From: Strongylocentrotus purpuratus
Lineage: Eukaryota; Echinodermata; Echinoidea; Camarodonta; Strongylocentrotidae
DNA: 64,000 nucleotides
Direction: 5' to 3'
Assembly (NCBI RefSeq): GCF_000002235.5
Contig: NW_022145554.1
Span: 651,501-715,500, forward strand
The first letter of the stretch is position 1. Each line of letters opens with the position of its first letter. The notes beneath the pieces are model-generated. The model searched no databases, was not told the origin of the DNA, and saw nothing but the letters and a program-made list of their open reading frames with translations. The position numbers were made by a program, and so were the translations under genes. Positions 32,578-44,164 of the stretch are shown piece by piece.

Positions 32578-35500
32578 TTACTTATCTCCAGCCTTACCAT
32601 AAAATGGTCTCAATCTATCGGCCGAGTAATCAATAAACTCATCCCCGGTAGGATCCCGGTACTTTCGCTCCGCCAGTGCCGCGACGGCCTTAAAGGATAT
32701 GGAATTATAAAAGTACAGGATAAACCTTTTCTCTGTAAAAACAAAAAATCATTATAATTAAATGAAGAATAATTCAATTATATATTTAAAAGTTAAAGCT
32801 TATCTGCCGTAGTTTACAGGAGGGATTAGAGCGCCATGCAAGGTCACTGGACAGGTGGTTATCTCATCAACTCAGCTCTCAGTTAACATTAGAAAAAGAG
32901 GATCATGGGGGACCAATGGTCACCGATTAGGCATTGTTTGTTATATAGAGGGCGCAAGTAGCTACAAGTGGTGCAGTGTGCCTTTAAGAGATGATAATGC
33001 CAGATATTCATGACAACGAAATCCCCCCGTCCCCCCACCCCCCAAAAAAAAGTCCGTATAACTTTGAATTCCGACTAAGGATTTTTCCAAGCATTTTATT
33101 AAATCGTTGGAGCTACGATCGTTTAAATTTTAATATCCTAACGCTTACCTTTAAATCTTCATACCTAGTCCTATTTTTCTTAAGACATGTTTTTGTTAAT
33201 GTTTGTGTCAATTGTGTCGACCATTAAGGTAATGTACCCAAGCTTTACTCAGTATTTCTATAGAGTTTGTAGGCGATGTGTTCAACCTTTTTTTTTTAAT
33301 GCTCGCTTATCTTGAATTCGACCGATATCATTCTCTATATCAAAATGTATATTACAGATATCTTGACCGCTATGAGAGGTATCGCTGTTTCTATAGTCTC
33401 AAGGGGACGTTACATCCTGCTATAACCCCGAGGCGCACAGGGGCGTCCCTGAGGGCCAGTATAGAAACAGCTGTGCCTCGAATATTGAAGCAGTAGGCCT
33501 ACATATATCTTTTATATACCGAATTCACAAACAAATCTACAAAGAATTCTTACGATATCATTTTCTTGAGTAAAGACTTGTTAAAACATCACATAATCTG
33601 AGACACTGTCTGTACATCTTTGCTGGAGAGTTGCCTGAATGTAGCGAGTTCAGGAATCGCAGACAAAAAGCACTGTATGGTATTCGCGCTCGCTAAAAGA
33701 ATTTTTTACACGTAAACCAATGGGGATCCCAGCAAAATATATTTATGCGGCCCGTTACCCGGGGCTACAGGCATCTTTTAAGAAAACCTATTGACCAGTA
33801 GGCGGGCATGGCTAAAATCACTACTCCAATTTCGACCAATCAGATGGCTAGATTTATAAAGAGAGGTATATAAACTTGAATAGGGCATACCTCTTGAGGC
33901 TGGTATCGGAAGTGCGGCTTGACGTCGGTGGCAGCGCGAAGGATCACGTGCGCGACATCCTCAGCCGTGATCGAGGGGCATTTGGACCACTCCAAGTCGT
34001 GGTCGCGGTACATGCTCAACTTGCGATCAATCTCGTGCACATCTGGGTTATCTGAAATGCTCTTTGATCCCAAACCACCGAGACCGCTTGACCGCATGGT
34101 TTCATAAATGGGTGTGCTGACGGCGCCCGGCTGAATTAAACTGACCCTATAAAATAAAGATAGAGGATGGACTTTATATTTAAATATTCTTTTATTTCAT
34201 CAGTCAGTTTAAAATGACATTTGTTGTTTCTCTTATAATATTACTTTCTCTTTTGACAATCCTACCATTTAAAGAATCACACATGAGAATACGTGTGCTA
34301 AAATAGAGTAATGTTTGATTATAATTTATAGATTAATAGGGGTGAGCGCAATCTCACTTTAACCAAAACCAATTATATCTAAACCAAACATAATCTCCGA
34401 TTTACTGAAACGTGAGAATAGATGTAAATCAACAAAAGGGAACACTTAACTTGAGTGAGCATCAAATGTCATCGTTAAATTAAAAACGATTGCATTAAAA
34501 AAAAAATACATGTTTGAAAATAAAAGAGGCTGATACGAACCATATATTGAAAAATCGTCCAATTACTGCCGTCTCCTCGCATAACCCTTCAACGGCGAAT
34601 TTGGATGAAGTGTAGATATTAAGATACGGAGCTCCTGCAATACAAGTATGCCGCACGACACGAATATTTATTTACTACTGACGAGAAACTTCTGCTGAAA
34701 CTTAAATCGAAACCGAACATCAAGACCAATCACAAACTTGCATAAGAATAGTTGCGTAGAGTTGCGTAGTGCTGCGTATCGACTACGCCGAGCGTACACT
34801 GTCCTACACTGGCCTACGTAACTATACGCTGAGGGACTTAATGGCGTACGCAAACCTGTACGTCAGGCCTACGTAAACGAACGCAACCCTACGCCTGTTA
34901 TACGCAATCGTACGAATAGATACGCCAATTTCATACGCCGCATGTACGCGATGCCTATATACACGGTACGTAACCATACATCGCCGTACTCCACCCTGCG
35001 CTTAGCCTACGAAAGTCTAGCCTACGCCGAAGCAACTTTTTTTTTCACGGATACGGCGTAGTAGCAATTCTACGCAGATCCGGTGTGAAAGGGCTTTAAG
35101 GGGGCCTGGCGTATAGGTTTGCTTACGATTGTGTACGGTTTTTTTACTGTGTACACAAGCTTTTACTGCTTCGTCGGACTGGCGTAGGGAAGCGTACTAT
35201 TGCGTAGGCTTGTCGCACTGTAGCATAGTGTTGTGTAGACTTGCGTACAGAATGCGTACTTTTTGCGTCTAGTGTCTACGCCGAAAGTACGTCAACAAAA
35301 TTAAACGTGCTTAATTCTTTGTGTCCATCTCGCGTACCCCTTTGCATCCCTCAGCGTATAGTTACGTAGGCCAGCGTAGGGCAGCGTACGCTCGGCGTAG
35401 TCGGTACGCAACATTACGCAACTCTACGCATGGCCCGGCATGAAATGGGCTTTAGGCTGAAGTGAGTTTTCCGCATCCTTCGATCCATACAGATCCCAAT

Positions 35501-38500
35501 TCATACCGGCCTTTGCCTCCTTCTTGGAAACAACTTCTCCTTCAACAAAAAATGTTTTTGACTAATTATTTTTTATTTAAAATTATTAATGATGTGAATG
35601 ACTGTGCTTATATTTTCTGTTACAAAGTTAATTGTCTGCTTAGATTCGCGGGGTATTAAATGAGCCTCCCTTGAAGTATTAAAATGAACTTTTGAATATA
35701 CACTTTCCTAGTTTTCATAAAATGTACAGTGAATTAAGACGCATATAATTTTCGTTTTCTGTAAAATATAATTACACAGAGCAAAATCCCGGGTATTAAA
35801 ATCGAATCCTTCTTCGAACATACCTTCAATTCCATTTCTACTTGACATATTGATGATCCTTCCTGATTCCTGTTTCTTCATGATCGGCAGGACCGCTCTC
35901 ATCATCCGAAGATAGCCGAACAGGTTGATGTCATAGAGCCGACGAATGTCGCTCATGCTGATCGTCTCCAAAGTTTTCTTCGTACAGATTCCGGCGTTGT
36001 TCACTAGAATAGAGGTTAGTTCAATCGGACGTTTTCGAAATGTATCCAATATGTGAAGAGGCTCGATACGAATGATTCCATTCGCCTTTTACTAATAAGT
36101 GTATCTCACTATAGTAAGAATGTCAATTGCATCATTAGTTGTTGCTAGGTAGGACAAACTTTATGGCTTGCCCTAACAAAACGTAATATTAATATATGCA
36201 ATTTGCATTCTATTAAAATACAATTATTCGTGACAGGTTAATGACATAATTATTTTGTATCGAGGCACATCGTAGAGATGTATGCATTAAATTTAGTAAC
36301 ATTATGAAAATGACATATTTGATTGGTGTATAGAGTAGTGGTCTTTGACAAAGACTTCATTTAGGAGGGGGTGGTTGTTACATCCACAAGTTAAACACTA
36401 TGTGAGAAATAAACTCTTGGGCAATGTTAGTCGTGTTTGGATTATTCCTGTATTATGCTAACTCATTGTAACACATTCAATAGGGCATAGATGATGGACA
36501 ATGCTACTGAATTGGCCTATGGAATACGAGGAATAGCATTACAGTGGTTTAAGGACTATTTTTATAGAAGATTTCAATTTGTACAGTACGGAAATGTAAC
36601 ATCTCCCATGCTGCCTTTAACATGTGGTGTACCGCAAGGCTCTGTCCTAGGCCCAACGCTTTTCCTACTTTATATTAATGATATGCCATTTGCTACACGT
36701 TACTTTAACTTTCGACTCTTTGCGGATGACTCAAACTTATTCCATACATTTCCTGAAGGGCAAAAAGAAATTGATATGACTGAAGTGAACACAAATCTTC
36801 AAATTGTTTCAGACTGGTGTAATGCTAATAAACTGACAATTAATTTACAAAAGACGAGTTATATGCTAATAAGAAACCAGAGACGGCAGATTAATGTTCA
36901 AGGGCAACTGGCTATATCAGAAGCTGAAATAATAGAAGTTGATTCTTCGCTCTTTGTTGGGATAAAGATTGATAAACACTTGACTTGGAAACCCCACATA
37001 CAAATGGTTAATAAATGCATCAGACAAAAAGTAGAATCCTCTTCCGCTTACGGCATTTTGTGCCTAGAAATATCCTAGTGTTGTTGTATAAAACCTTTAT
37101 TCAACCTCATATATCATACGGAATTGAAGTGTGGGGGAGCACTTACAAGTCTCACTTAAATTGCATACTGTATACACAGAAGATGGCCATACGGACAATC
37201 ACATTTAGCCATTTTATGAGTCGTTCAGCACCATTGTTTTACGAATTGAAAATCTTAGATATTAACAAGTTCTATGAGTTGTCTCTATGTACATTTATGT
37301 ATGACCTAGTACATAATAATTTACCTCACTGTTTGACGGATTATTGTGATAAAATTGAGCATAGATACAATACAAGAAAAAGAGAAAAGGGCCATCTACG
37401 TATACCACTGTATAAAACAACACAAGGCAAATTTTCAGTAACTTGTGTAGGAACCCGATTATGGAATGAACTTCCCGATGAAATCAAAAACAAAGGGTCT
37501 AGAAACACTTTTCGTAAACATCTCAACGATTACTTGATGAATAAGTGATTGAATTATGCAAGTACACATGTATATATTGTAAATAATCTCCATATTACAT
37601 TTTTGTTGTTTTTTTTTTGTCAAAAAAATGCAATTTTTTGTATAAATAATCTGTAGATACATGTATCTATGACTTTTTAACCTGGTATATCCTCTTCATA
37701 ATTATATTTGGAGTGTAGAAATTGTGCTACGGTATTACTCAACATGTATACTTCTACTGTCAAGTTTTATTTTTTGATAATGATATATTTATTTTTGCCA
37801 AGTGTGTGCTAAGAACAGGGGCCAGACTCGACTAGCACATGTGCTATTATTTGGCTCCTTTTCATCACCTTCTATATTCTATGAGAAAAGACATATGTCT
37901 AGCATATCAATACTTTGTTAGGTTTTTCTTTAATATGATCTATAATATTCATTTATGAACATGTACCATTCACGATGTATTCAAATGTTTAATCACTGAT
38001 GTTATTGATGATGAATAAATAAAATCAAATCAAATCAAAGCTAATTTTTCGAAAGTCTTTGTGACATTAATTCACACCTAGGATATCGATGCGCCCTTGT
38101 TTCTCCATCACCATGGCAACTGCCGCCTCGACGTCTTCATCCTTTGTGACATCAAGTCGGACAGGAAAGAGGGTATCGTTGAGGGCGTTCCCTGCTGTTT
38201 CACGGAACGTCTGCTCCTCGTCGAGCGAGCCGAGAATGGATCCGTAGACGATGAACCTCTTTTCACGGTCCTTGGCCAGGAGATTGGCCGTGGCTAGCCC
38301 GATGCCTGATGAGCAGCCGGTGACCACCACGACCCGAGGTTGCTGGGATTGGCTGGAAGGCAAAAAAAAGAACCAAGTATTTTAAGCCGTTAGGAATGCA
38401 AGCACACTGGCCCAGCCCCGGCCCCCCCTCAAAGGTCGGAATGACCGCATGCGTGTTGCCAAAATGTCCGGTAAAGGGGTACTTTTCGTGCGACAAAGTC

Positions 38501-40496
38501 CGGCCCGAGAATTGTAAAAAAAAAGGGGTGTATTTGACTTTTCACCCGGAGATTTCTTTAAAAAGGGGGTGTTTTTTCTTTTTTTCTCTCATCTCTTTGG
38601 ACACCTGAGAAATTATTCCGAATTTAGGGGGGTAAAATGAGCATTTTTCCTGATTTAGGGGAGTCTCCAAGGCAGGAAAAGCCCGCGAAAAGCCCGCGAA
38701 AGGGGGGTTCGGAAATGTTGGCACTCCTCAGATAGGGGGTGCTTTCAAAAATAGGGTACGAGCATATGCGTACCCTAAATAACACTGAGTGGGGGGGGCG
38801 GGGGCCCAGCAGCCCCCCCCCCCCACAAAAAAAAAAGAAAGAAAGAATACGAGCTACAAGTACTATCATATTTCTCGGGCAAAAGGTAAGCCTACGGCTT
38901 AACTTTTACAATGTGCCATTGTTCTTATTAAAAACAAGCAACAGCAAAAAAACCCACATGTGACTTAATTGTATCTAAGTAGGCGGGGCGAGGGGGAGTG
39001 GGGGGGGGGGTCACGGAAGACACGTACTCTTGGCAAATTCCAATCTGGCACAACTGAAAGAAAGCGCTACATGTTAATAGAATGAAATGAAATGAATCAT
39101 GCCCCCTATTGTACATCCGACCAGCAATTTCAGACAAGAAAAGGACATGACCATTTTCATTTTGCCTAATTGCCACCGAATTTCAAATTAGGCCTACAAG
39201 CAAAATTAACATTTATTCTTGAAAAAAAATACACTTTTAACCAACAGCGGGATCTACTTGTATCTACATGCGCCCTCTATATAGCCAACAGTGCCTAAGC
39301 GGTACCCATAGATACCCCATGGCCCCCTGTTTCTTATGTTACCTGAGAACTGATTTGATGAGATAACCACCTGCCGGTGACTACGCAGGAAGGTATAATC
39401 CCTCCTGGCCAAACTAGTGCAGATAGGCTCTAAAGGTATGATATCCCTTTTGCAGCCAACCTCAAATTCTGTAGAACTTTGAATATGTCATGTAATATGT
39501 CCTATCTGTGAAATTTAAACGTTAGCAGTGTCCTAATATTCAAATTATGCATGGAAACCTGTTTACTTGCTAGACCTCACTGTCAGACACTATTGAGTGA
39601 CTGACTGGCATTTTTTCTTCTTTGGTAATAACATACATAAAATGAGCTGTAAAGGGTGCATTTGTCTACATTAATAACGCACTTCTTGTGATGGTCAAAA
39701 TTAAACTGATTGAACCTATGCGCAGCATAAAACGTATGACCATTTGGTACAATGGTCTGAAAATCAAGACTGTTACTTATTGGCTCCATATAGCTCCTAA
39801 GTCGATTTGACAACTAATAGTCGTTATTTTCCCACGTGAACATTTTCAAGCCCCACCTTTTTTAGGGAAGTTCTAAATTAGTATTATCTTTCAAATGTCG
39901 TTGGAATTTAACCTTTTCATTTTTTTGGCCTGCAAATGGGACATAGTACCTTTAAGATAAATCAAAACAAAACAAACAAAAAACTTTCAAACTTAATGAA
40001 ATATAACAAAATTTAAACTAACGAAGAGGCAGGCCTCTCTACTAGTATTACCCCTCCAATCGAATCGACTCCAGATGGGGAATTCCCCCGAAAACTACAC
40101 CGCCCCTCCCCCTTCCACTATGCACCCCTCACGCATTCCATACCTAACCCAAGAACGCACATTATCTTTCTCCCGTCCCACCCGTCTCTGTACATTGCAT
40201 AAACGCTGTCTACAGTTAGTGTAGCGTCCAACCTTTGCGCATAATGATAGCAAGTGACGATATCGAGAAGGCGTACATACATGTATCGTCTACTGTATAT
40301 ACTGTATAGGATGGTGAATAACATTAATGTAAACTGTACAGGCTATTATGTCTACTAACCGATTTGCTGACATTGCAAGACCTTGTTTCCGCTGGCATAG
40401 TAGTCCAATGTTTGTTGATCTACTAGCACCGAGTGTAAATCTCCACGTGCTTATGGAGCTTCTTGCAAGCAATGCCTGTACTGTCGAGCGAAACAT
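32578..40496 (-). CDS. RDH8 / 17beta-HSD1-like short-chain dehydrogenase, copy B, with mitochondrial-type presequence (350 aa)
   Basis: Paralogue of the SDR at 21960-28026. Exons (- strand): 40496-40360, 38352-38078, 36003-35824, 34634-34541, 34146-33891, 32688-32578; 1053 nt, the same phases as copy A. Cofactor TGCSSGIG, NNAG, DINLFG, MSS, YTSSK and DPTGDEF are all kept. The loop after QPG reads AVSTPIYET, matching copy C better than copy A (GVISPIGDT). Exon 1 (MFRSTVQALLARSSIST...) is again basic and acid-free; its donor is GTTAGT. Intron 2 holds a 5'-truncated LINE (36523-38039), intron 1 a TA MITE, intron 3 two joined GCGTACGC elements, and intron 5 a foldback element, so this is the longest of the three genes. 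Predicted functional. Confidence 0.9.
33346..33880 (-). mobile_element. Second copy of the foldback-containing element
   Basis: Shares with 2443-3066 the terminal TATACCTC, an ATTGGTYGAAA motif near that end, and the CCCCGAGGCGC hairpin core at 33349-33511. The hairpin arms are more diverged. Lies in intron 5 of SDR copy B, ending just before exon 5. Confidence 0.55.
34745..35456. mobile_element. Two joined GCGTACGCAAC elements in SDR copy B intron 3
   Basis: The first part runs from TTGCGTAGAGTTGCGTAG to CCGGTGTGAAAGGGCTTTA near 35098. The second follows directly, ending GCCCGGCATGAAATGGGCTTTA. The insertion point differs from that in copy A, so it is an independent event. Copy C has the continuous host sequence near 45505-45525. 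Confidence 0.6.
36523..37548 (+). pseudogene. LINE reverse transcriptase, C-terminal part, one frameshift
   Basis: RNA-dependent DNA polymerase fragment of a non-LTR retrotransposon. Seen: GIRGIALQWFKDYF, VPQGSVLGPTLFLLYINDMP, the catalytic box LFADDSNLF, and SDWCNANKLTINLQKT in the first frame. A single-base frameshift near 37030-37040 moves reading to a second frame with RLRHFVPRNILVLLYKTF, ISYGIEVWG and a C-terminal tail ending in a stop at 37548. The 5' endonuclease region is absent (5' truncation). The Met codons at 36491-36494 belong to the host intron, not to the element. Confidence 0.8.
36523..38039 (+). mobile_element. 5'-truncated CR1/jockey-type LINE in SDR copy B intron 2
   Basis: Host intron sequence (ACTGAATTGGCCTATGG) is interrupted here and resumes at 38040 (GCTAATTTTTCGAAAG); copies A and C have it continuous near 26455 and 48170. 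The insert holds the C-terminal part of a reverse transcriptase, a 3'UTR of ~490 nt, AATAAATAAAATC, and a short tandem (AAATC)n tail at the 3' end. It is inserted opposite to the SDR gene. Confidence 0.8.
38400..38830 (+). repeat. G-rich dispersed repeat in SDR copy B intron 1
   Basis: Contains GACCGCATGCGTGTTGCC, CCGGTAAAGGGGTACTTTTCG, several AGGGGG runs, and GTACCCTAAATAACACTGAGTGGGGGG. A reverse-oriented, shorter relative occupies about 45680-45860, with GGGTACGCGTATACAATGTTCC and ACACGCATGCGGTCCC. Confidence 0.5.
39433..39952. mobile_element. TA-inserting MITE, family 1 (520 bp) in SDR copy B intron 1
   Basis: Complete copy in the opposite orientation to the one at 28449. Flanked by TA (39431-39432, 39953-39954). 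SDR copy A has the matching empty site near 27431-27437 (GGCTTTAAGATAAATC), so insertion followed the SDR duplication. Confidence 0.75.
40360..40496 (-). other. SDR copy B exon 1: putative mitochondrial targeting presequence
   Basis: Same 137-nt open exon as in copies A and C. Residues include MFRSTVQALLARS and end KQGLAMSAN. It lacks the R-G-F cleavage context of copy A but remains basic with no acidic residue. Confidence 0.65.
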
Positions 40497-40839
40497 TGAT
40501 TTGTTTGTACTGGTCCGGCTAGTTAAGAATGATGGTACATGTAATGATTATATGGACTAAATCTCTCACATTATTATTTCAACTTTGTGTAGTGAGGTAT
40601 ACAGAACACGAAATGCGGAAAATTTAGGTGTGCAATTCAACTCACGTACTGTACAGGGTTCAAAGAGCCATTCACGCACTCAGATCGACGAACTTTGGAA
40701 TCCACATGCCTGCATGCAATAAAACGAACAACATGATGGCCTACATTGGCTACATATACAATGTATTTTTTTAAAAGGGAGGTAAATGGGTTTCTCAAGC
40801 CTATATTCATTTGTCCAGTTTATATTCACCTTATATTTC

Positions 40840-41620
40840 ACAAGTGCCTCTTTTCCTAATGATAAGTGCCCCATTAAAAAAGAGCCCCTTCCCCTTCTCA
40901 TAAGTGCCCCTTCTCTGGTAAATGACCCTTTTCACTACGAGAAGTAACTCCTTTTCACTTCAGAAAAGTGCCCCCTTAACATTCGATAAATGCCCCTCTA
41001 AAATCTGATCGGTGCCCATTTTCTTTCAACTAATGCCTCTTTTCCTTTCTAATAAGTGCCCCTTTTCATAATGGTAAGTGCCCCATTAAAAAAGAGCCCT
41101 TCCCTCACTCATAAATGCCCCTTCTCTGTTAATGACCCTTTTTAGGTACGAGAAGTTACTCCTTTCCACTCAGATAAGTGCCCCCTTAACATTCAATAAA
41201 TGCCCCTTTAAAATCTGATCGGTGCCCATTTTCTTTCAACTAATGCACATTTTCCTTTATTATAAGTGCCCCTTTTTCATTCACATAAATGCCCCTTTCC
41301 CCTCTGATAATTTCCCTTTTGACAATGATACGTGCCCCTTTTTCTTTCTAATAAGGGGCCCATCCCCTTTTCATAAATGCCTCTTTTCACCTCCTATAAA
41401 TGCAACTATCAAAATCTGGTGGGGGGCCCTTTTCCATCGACAAATGCCCATTTCCTATTCTCATGACTGACTTTTCTCATCCCTGGTGAGTGCCTCCTTT
41501 TGAGGGTGTAAGAAGTGCCCCATTTTCACCTCTGATAATTACTCGTTGTACTTTGACACATGCTTCTTTTCTTTTCTGATACGTGTCCCCTTTTCATCTC
41601 ATCATTAAACACGCCCCAAA
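40840..41620 (+). repeat. Degenerate AAGTGCCCCTTTTC minisatellite, block 1
   Basis: Tens of imperfect units of about 18-25 bp, with consensus near ATAAGTGCCCCTTTTCATCTCTG. A longer-period duplication is visible: CCCATTAAAAAAGAGCCC and AAATCTGATCGGTGCCCATT occur twice about 210 bp apart. Lies upstream of SDR copy B. No coding. Confidence 0.65.
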
Positions 41621-42109
41621 TTTCAAGCGACTAAGAGCAATTTCTTCCAAAGCTCACTCGCTACGCTCGCACGCATCTATAAATGATTTACTTATGTAAC
41701 ATATCAAAAGTCTTTTCAGCCTTCCGTTATGAAAATGTGCTTATAACCCCATCAGGATTGTGGTTTTTCCTCTTTATAAGATGTCATTTTGCGCACTGCG
41801 ATTTCACAAATATTCAAAAATTTCCTTGCTCGCTTCGCTCGCTCGCAAATAATTTTTCAGACCATCATACCCAACTGCAAAGCATGATGCTTAAACAATA
41901 TCATGTGTGGTGTATACAGTGGAACAAATATTGAAATCATCCCTGGTAATGTAATCACAATGGAGGGGTATATACCAATGTCTAAAAGATTGTATATTTT
42001 CGCTTTGAGATTTCCGTTTCCCCCCACTTTGGAAGTCGCTCGGCCGCCCCTGGACTTATTAATTCATGTTTGTCTCATTTCAAATTTTTAAAAAATTGAG
42101 CCAGAGAAC

Positions 42110-42720
42110 ACGTACAGTGTCCCCACTTTTCTAGTCACCTTAAAGTGCCCCTTTTTACATAAGAAAGGTACCCCTTTTACTTCACATAGGCCTAAGTGCC
42201 CCTTTTCACTATAAGTACACCATATTTACCTCTGATAGTTCCCCTTTCAGTTATTTTCCCTTTGGATATGTGCCCCCGATTCCTCTCACCATTACAATGT
42301 GCTCCTATTTAAAGCAACTATTAGCAACTAATTCTTTAATTTCACCCAAAGCTCGCTCGCATGTTTCATGATTAAATTGTGGTTAAAACCCCATCAGGAT
42401 TGTTTTTTCCTCTTTAATTAGAAGATGTAATTTTTTTGCACTGCGACCTCACAAATCTTCTTCTTTTTGTTTTGCTCGCTCACTTCGCTTCACAAATAAA
42501 TATTCAGCCCATCTGACCCAAATGCAAAAGTATGATGCTTAAACAGTATCTTGGACCATGTAAAGAGAGAAAATATTGAAATCATTCCTGATATAATGTA
42601 ATCACAACGTAGGGGTATATACCAATGTCTTAAAATGGTGTGTTTTCGTTTAGATTCCCCCTTTGTAGGTGCCCCCTTTACAAAAGTGCCCTTTTTGCCC
42701 CCCCCCCCCCCCCCCCCCAT
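42110..42720 (+). repeat. Degenerate AAGTGCCCCTTTTC minisatellite, block 2
   Basis: The same repeat type resumes after a ~490 bp spacer and ends at a C-run (about 42695-42718). The spacer and block 2 share a second repeated segment (AACCCCATCAGGATTGT; GATGCTTAAACA; AATGTAATCACAA.GGAGGGGTATATACCAATG-like), showing that a larger unit was duplicated. Confidence 0.6.
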
Positions 42721-42924
42721 TTTGAAAGACGCTCCATCGTACCTGCCTGGATCTCACGTCGTTCGCTATGCTCTACATAGACACTTGGATTTCAGTGTCC
42801 CCAAAACAATATAAAACGGATTGACGCCCCTGAACACATACATGGACATATACATGTTTGGCAAACTGATCTGCAAAACAAAGAATAACAGGAGGCATTA
42901 TTGTATTCATTTGTATATTTAATT

Positions 42925-43157
42925 GAAAATAATAATAATAATATGTCTTGTTAATACCCAAGGTGGCCTTATCAGTATTTATTCTGTTCTCCCTGAGGGC
43001 CCTGCAATCATATTATTCCCCCGATCATCAGATTCAGGCTTACCCGCACACAATGTATGCACATTCTCCACTCCCTGGGGAGCATTCCAGCCAGGCGTCA
43101 GTTTTACAAGCGCACACTTGCTAATCTAAATAAATTAGCTTTCGCATCCTACCCATT
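42925..43157 (-). mobile_element. SINE, reverse orientation, with empty site in a paralogue
   Basis: An (AAT)n end followed by the reverse-complement SINE body (CAATGTATGCACATTCTCC, CCAGCCAGGCGTC). It interrupts a host sequence that runs on near 30365-30395 (ATATTTAATTGACACC...TTCAAGCAATTCAT), showing a post-duplication insertion. Confidence 0.6.
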
Positions 43158-43404
43158 TAACACCTTCAAGCAATTCATGCTGGATCACAATTGAACCTTT
43201 TTCATTTTCATTTACATTTAAAGAGAAAGGCTTAAGAGAACCCTACAGAATAATCTTGTAATGAACTGGCAATAATAATAACAATAATTATCCATTTGTA
43301 TTGCGCACAACTCTGCCGACATTATAGGCACCCTTAGCGCAAAGATCAACAAATCAAACACAGTCATTACAAGAATATGGTCATAAATGAAAATTCAACA
43401 GAAC

Positions 43405-43735
43405 TTGGGTGCAGAATGAGCGATTTGTAACGCTCATCGTAAACGCTCATCGTAATCGCAGTTCCACGGTGTACTGTTTATGCTCACTTCTCTGGCTTCT
43501 CCTCCAGGCAATTCTCCCTGGGTGGCCTTAATTGGCCTTGCAGCTGGATTCGCAACCTTAAATGCGCATGCTATGTAGACCATGGTCCATGCGTAGACCC
43601 ACTAGAGGTCAGTGCGTTGACCCCATGTTTTTCGGTGATTCTACAAAAGTGAGAAAGGACGCAACCGTGTTTTAAACTAAACGCGTAACAGATGCCTGAT
43701 TCTGGCCCAAAAAAATTAAGCATAAACACGCCCTA
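43405..43735 (-). mobile_element. Second, degraded copy of the Harbinger-like MITE
   Basis: Reverse-complement relative of 800-1193. It shares the repeated GATGAGCGTTTACGATGAGC core, the CTCTAGTGGGTCTACG block and the end AAGCATAAACACGCCC. The other terminus is worn down. Lies between SDR units B and C. Confidence 0.6.
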
Positions 43736-43859
43736 AGATATTACAAAGTGAAAAGGCGATAAAATTAATGGTCAACATACAGATAATTAATAACCAAAAG
43801 TAATACAAAATATTCTCACTCAGATAATAATCCTAACATGATCAGTACGCCCTACTAAT

Positions 43860-44164
43860 CTTCACTTTTTGTTGAAAGGTTCTAATTGATGAGCTCAAGT
43901 TCAAGTCCAATGATAGGGCATTCCAGGCAAGTGGGGCAGCAATCCATGATCTTTTACACCGCGGAACTTTGTACTGGTCGGAGTACTGGTCAACATTTCC
44001 CGAGCGGAGACGTCTCTAAGGCTTCCTCCATTCTTTACCATCTCCAGCATGTAGCTAGGAGCCTGATTTGACTTGATTTTGAGTATCATGAATTTGACTT
44101 GATTTTGATTGTCATGGATAGTATTTTGTAGTCTAGCCTCTGTCTCACTGGGAGCCAGTGAATC
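43860..44164. repeat. Unclassified LINE/SINE-like sequence downstream of SDR copy C
   Basis: Contains CATTCCAGGCAAGTGGGGCAG, CGGAACTTTGTACTGGTCGG and AGTCTAGCCTCTGTCTCACTGGGAGCCAG, phrases typical of 3' parts of L2/CR1-type repeats. No protein is readable. It abuts the SDR copy C stop codon, which may therefore use repeat-derived 3'UTR. Confidence 0.4.

Noticed and set aside
36491..36522. Apparent N-terminus MMDNATELAY of the LINE reading frame
   Set aside because: The same bases occur in SDR copy C near 48146-48176 without the LINE, so they are host intron sequence read through by chance.
40840..41620. CRISPR-like or centromeric satellite array
   Set aside because: Units are degenerate with no constant repeat/spacer structure, and the block is under 1 kb in a clearly eukaryotic intergenic region; a minisatellite fits better.
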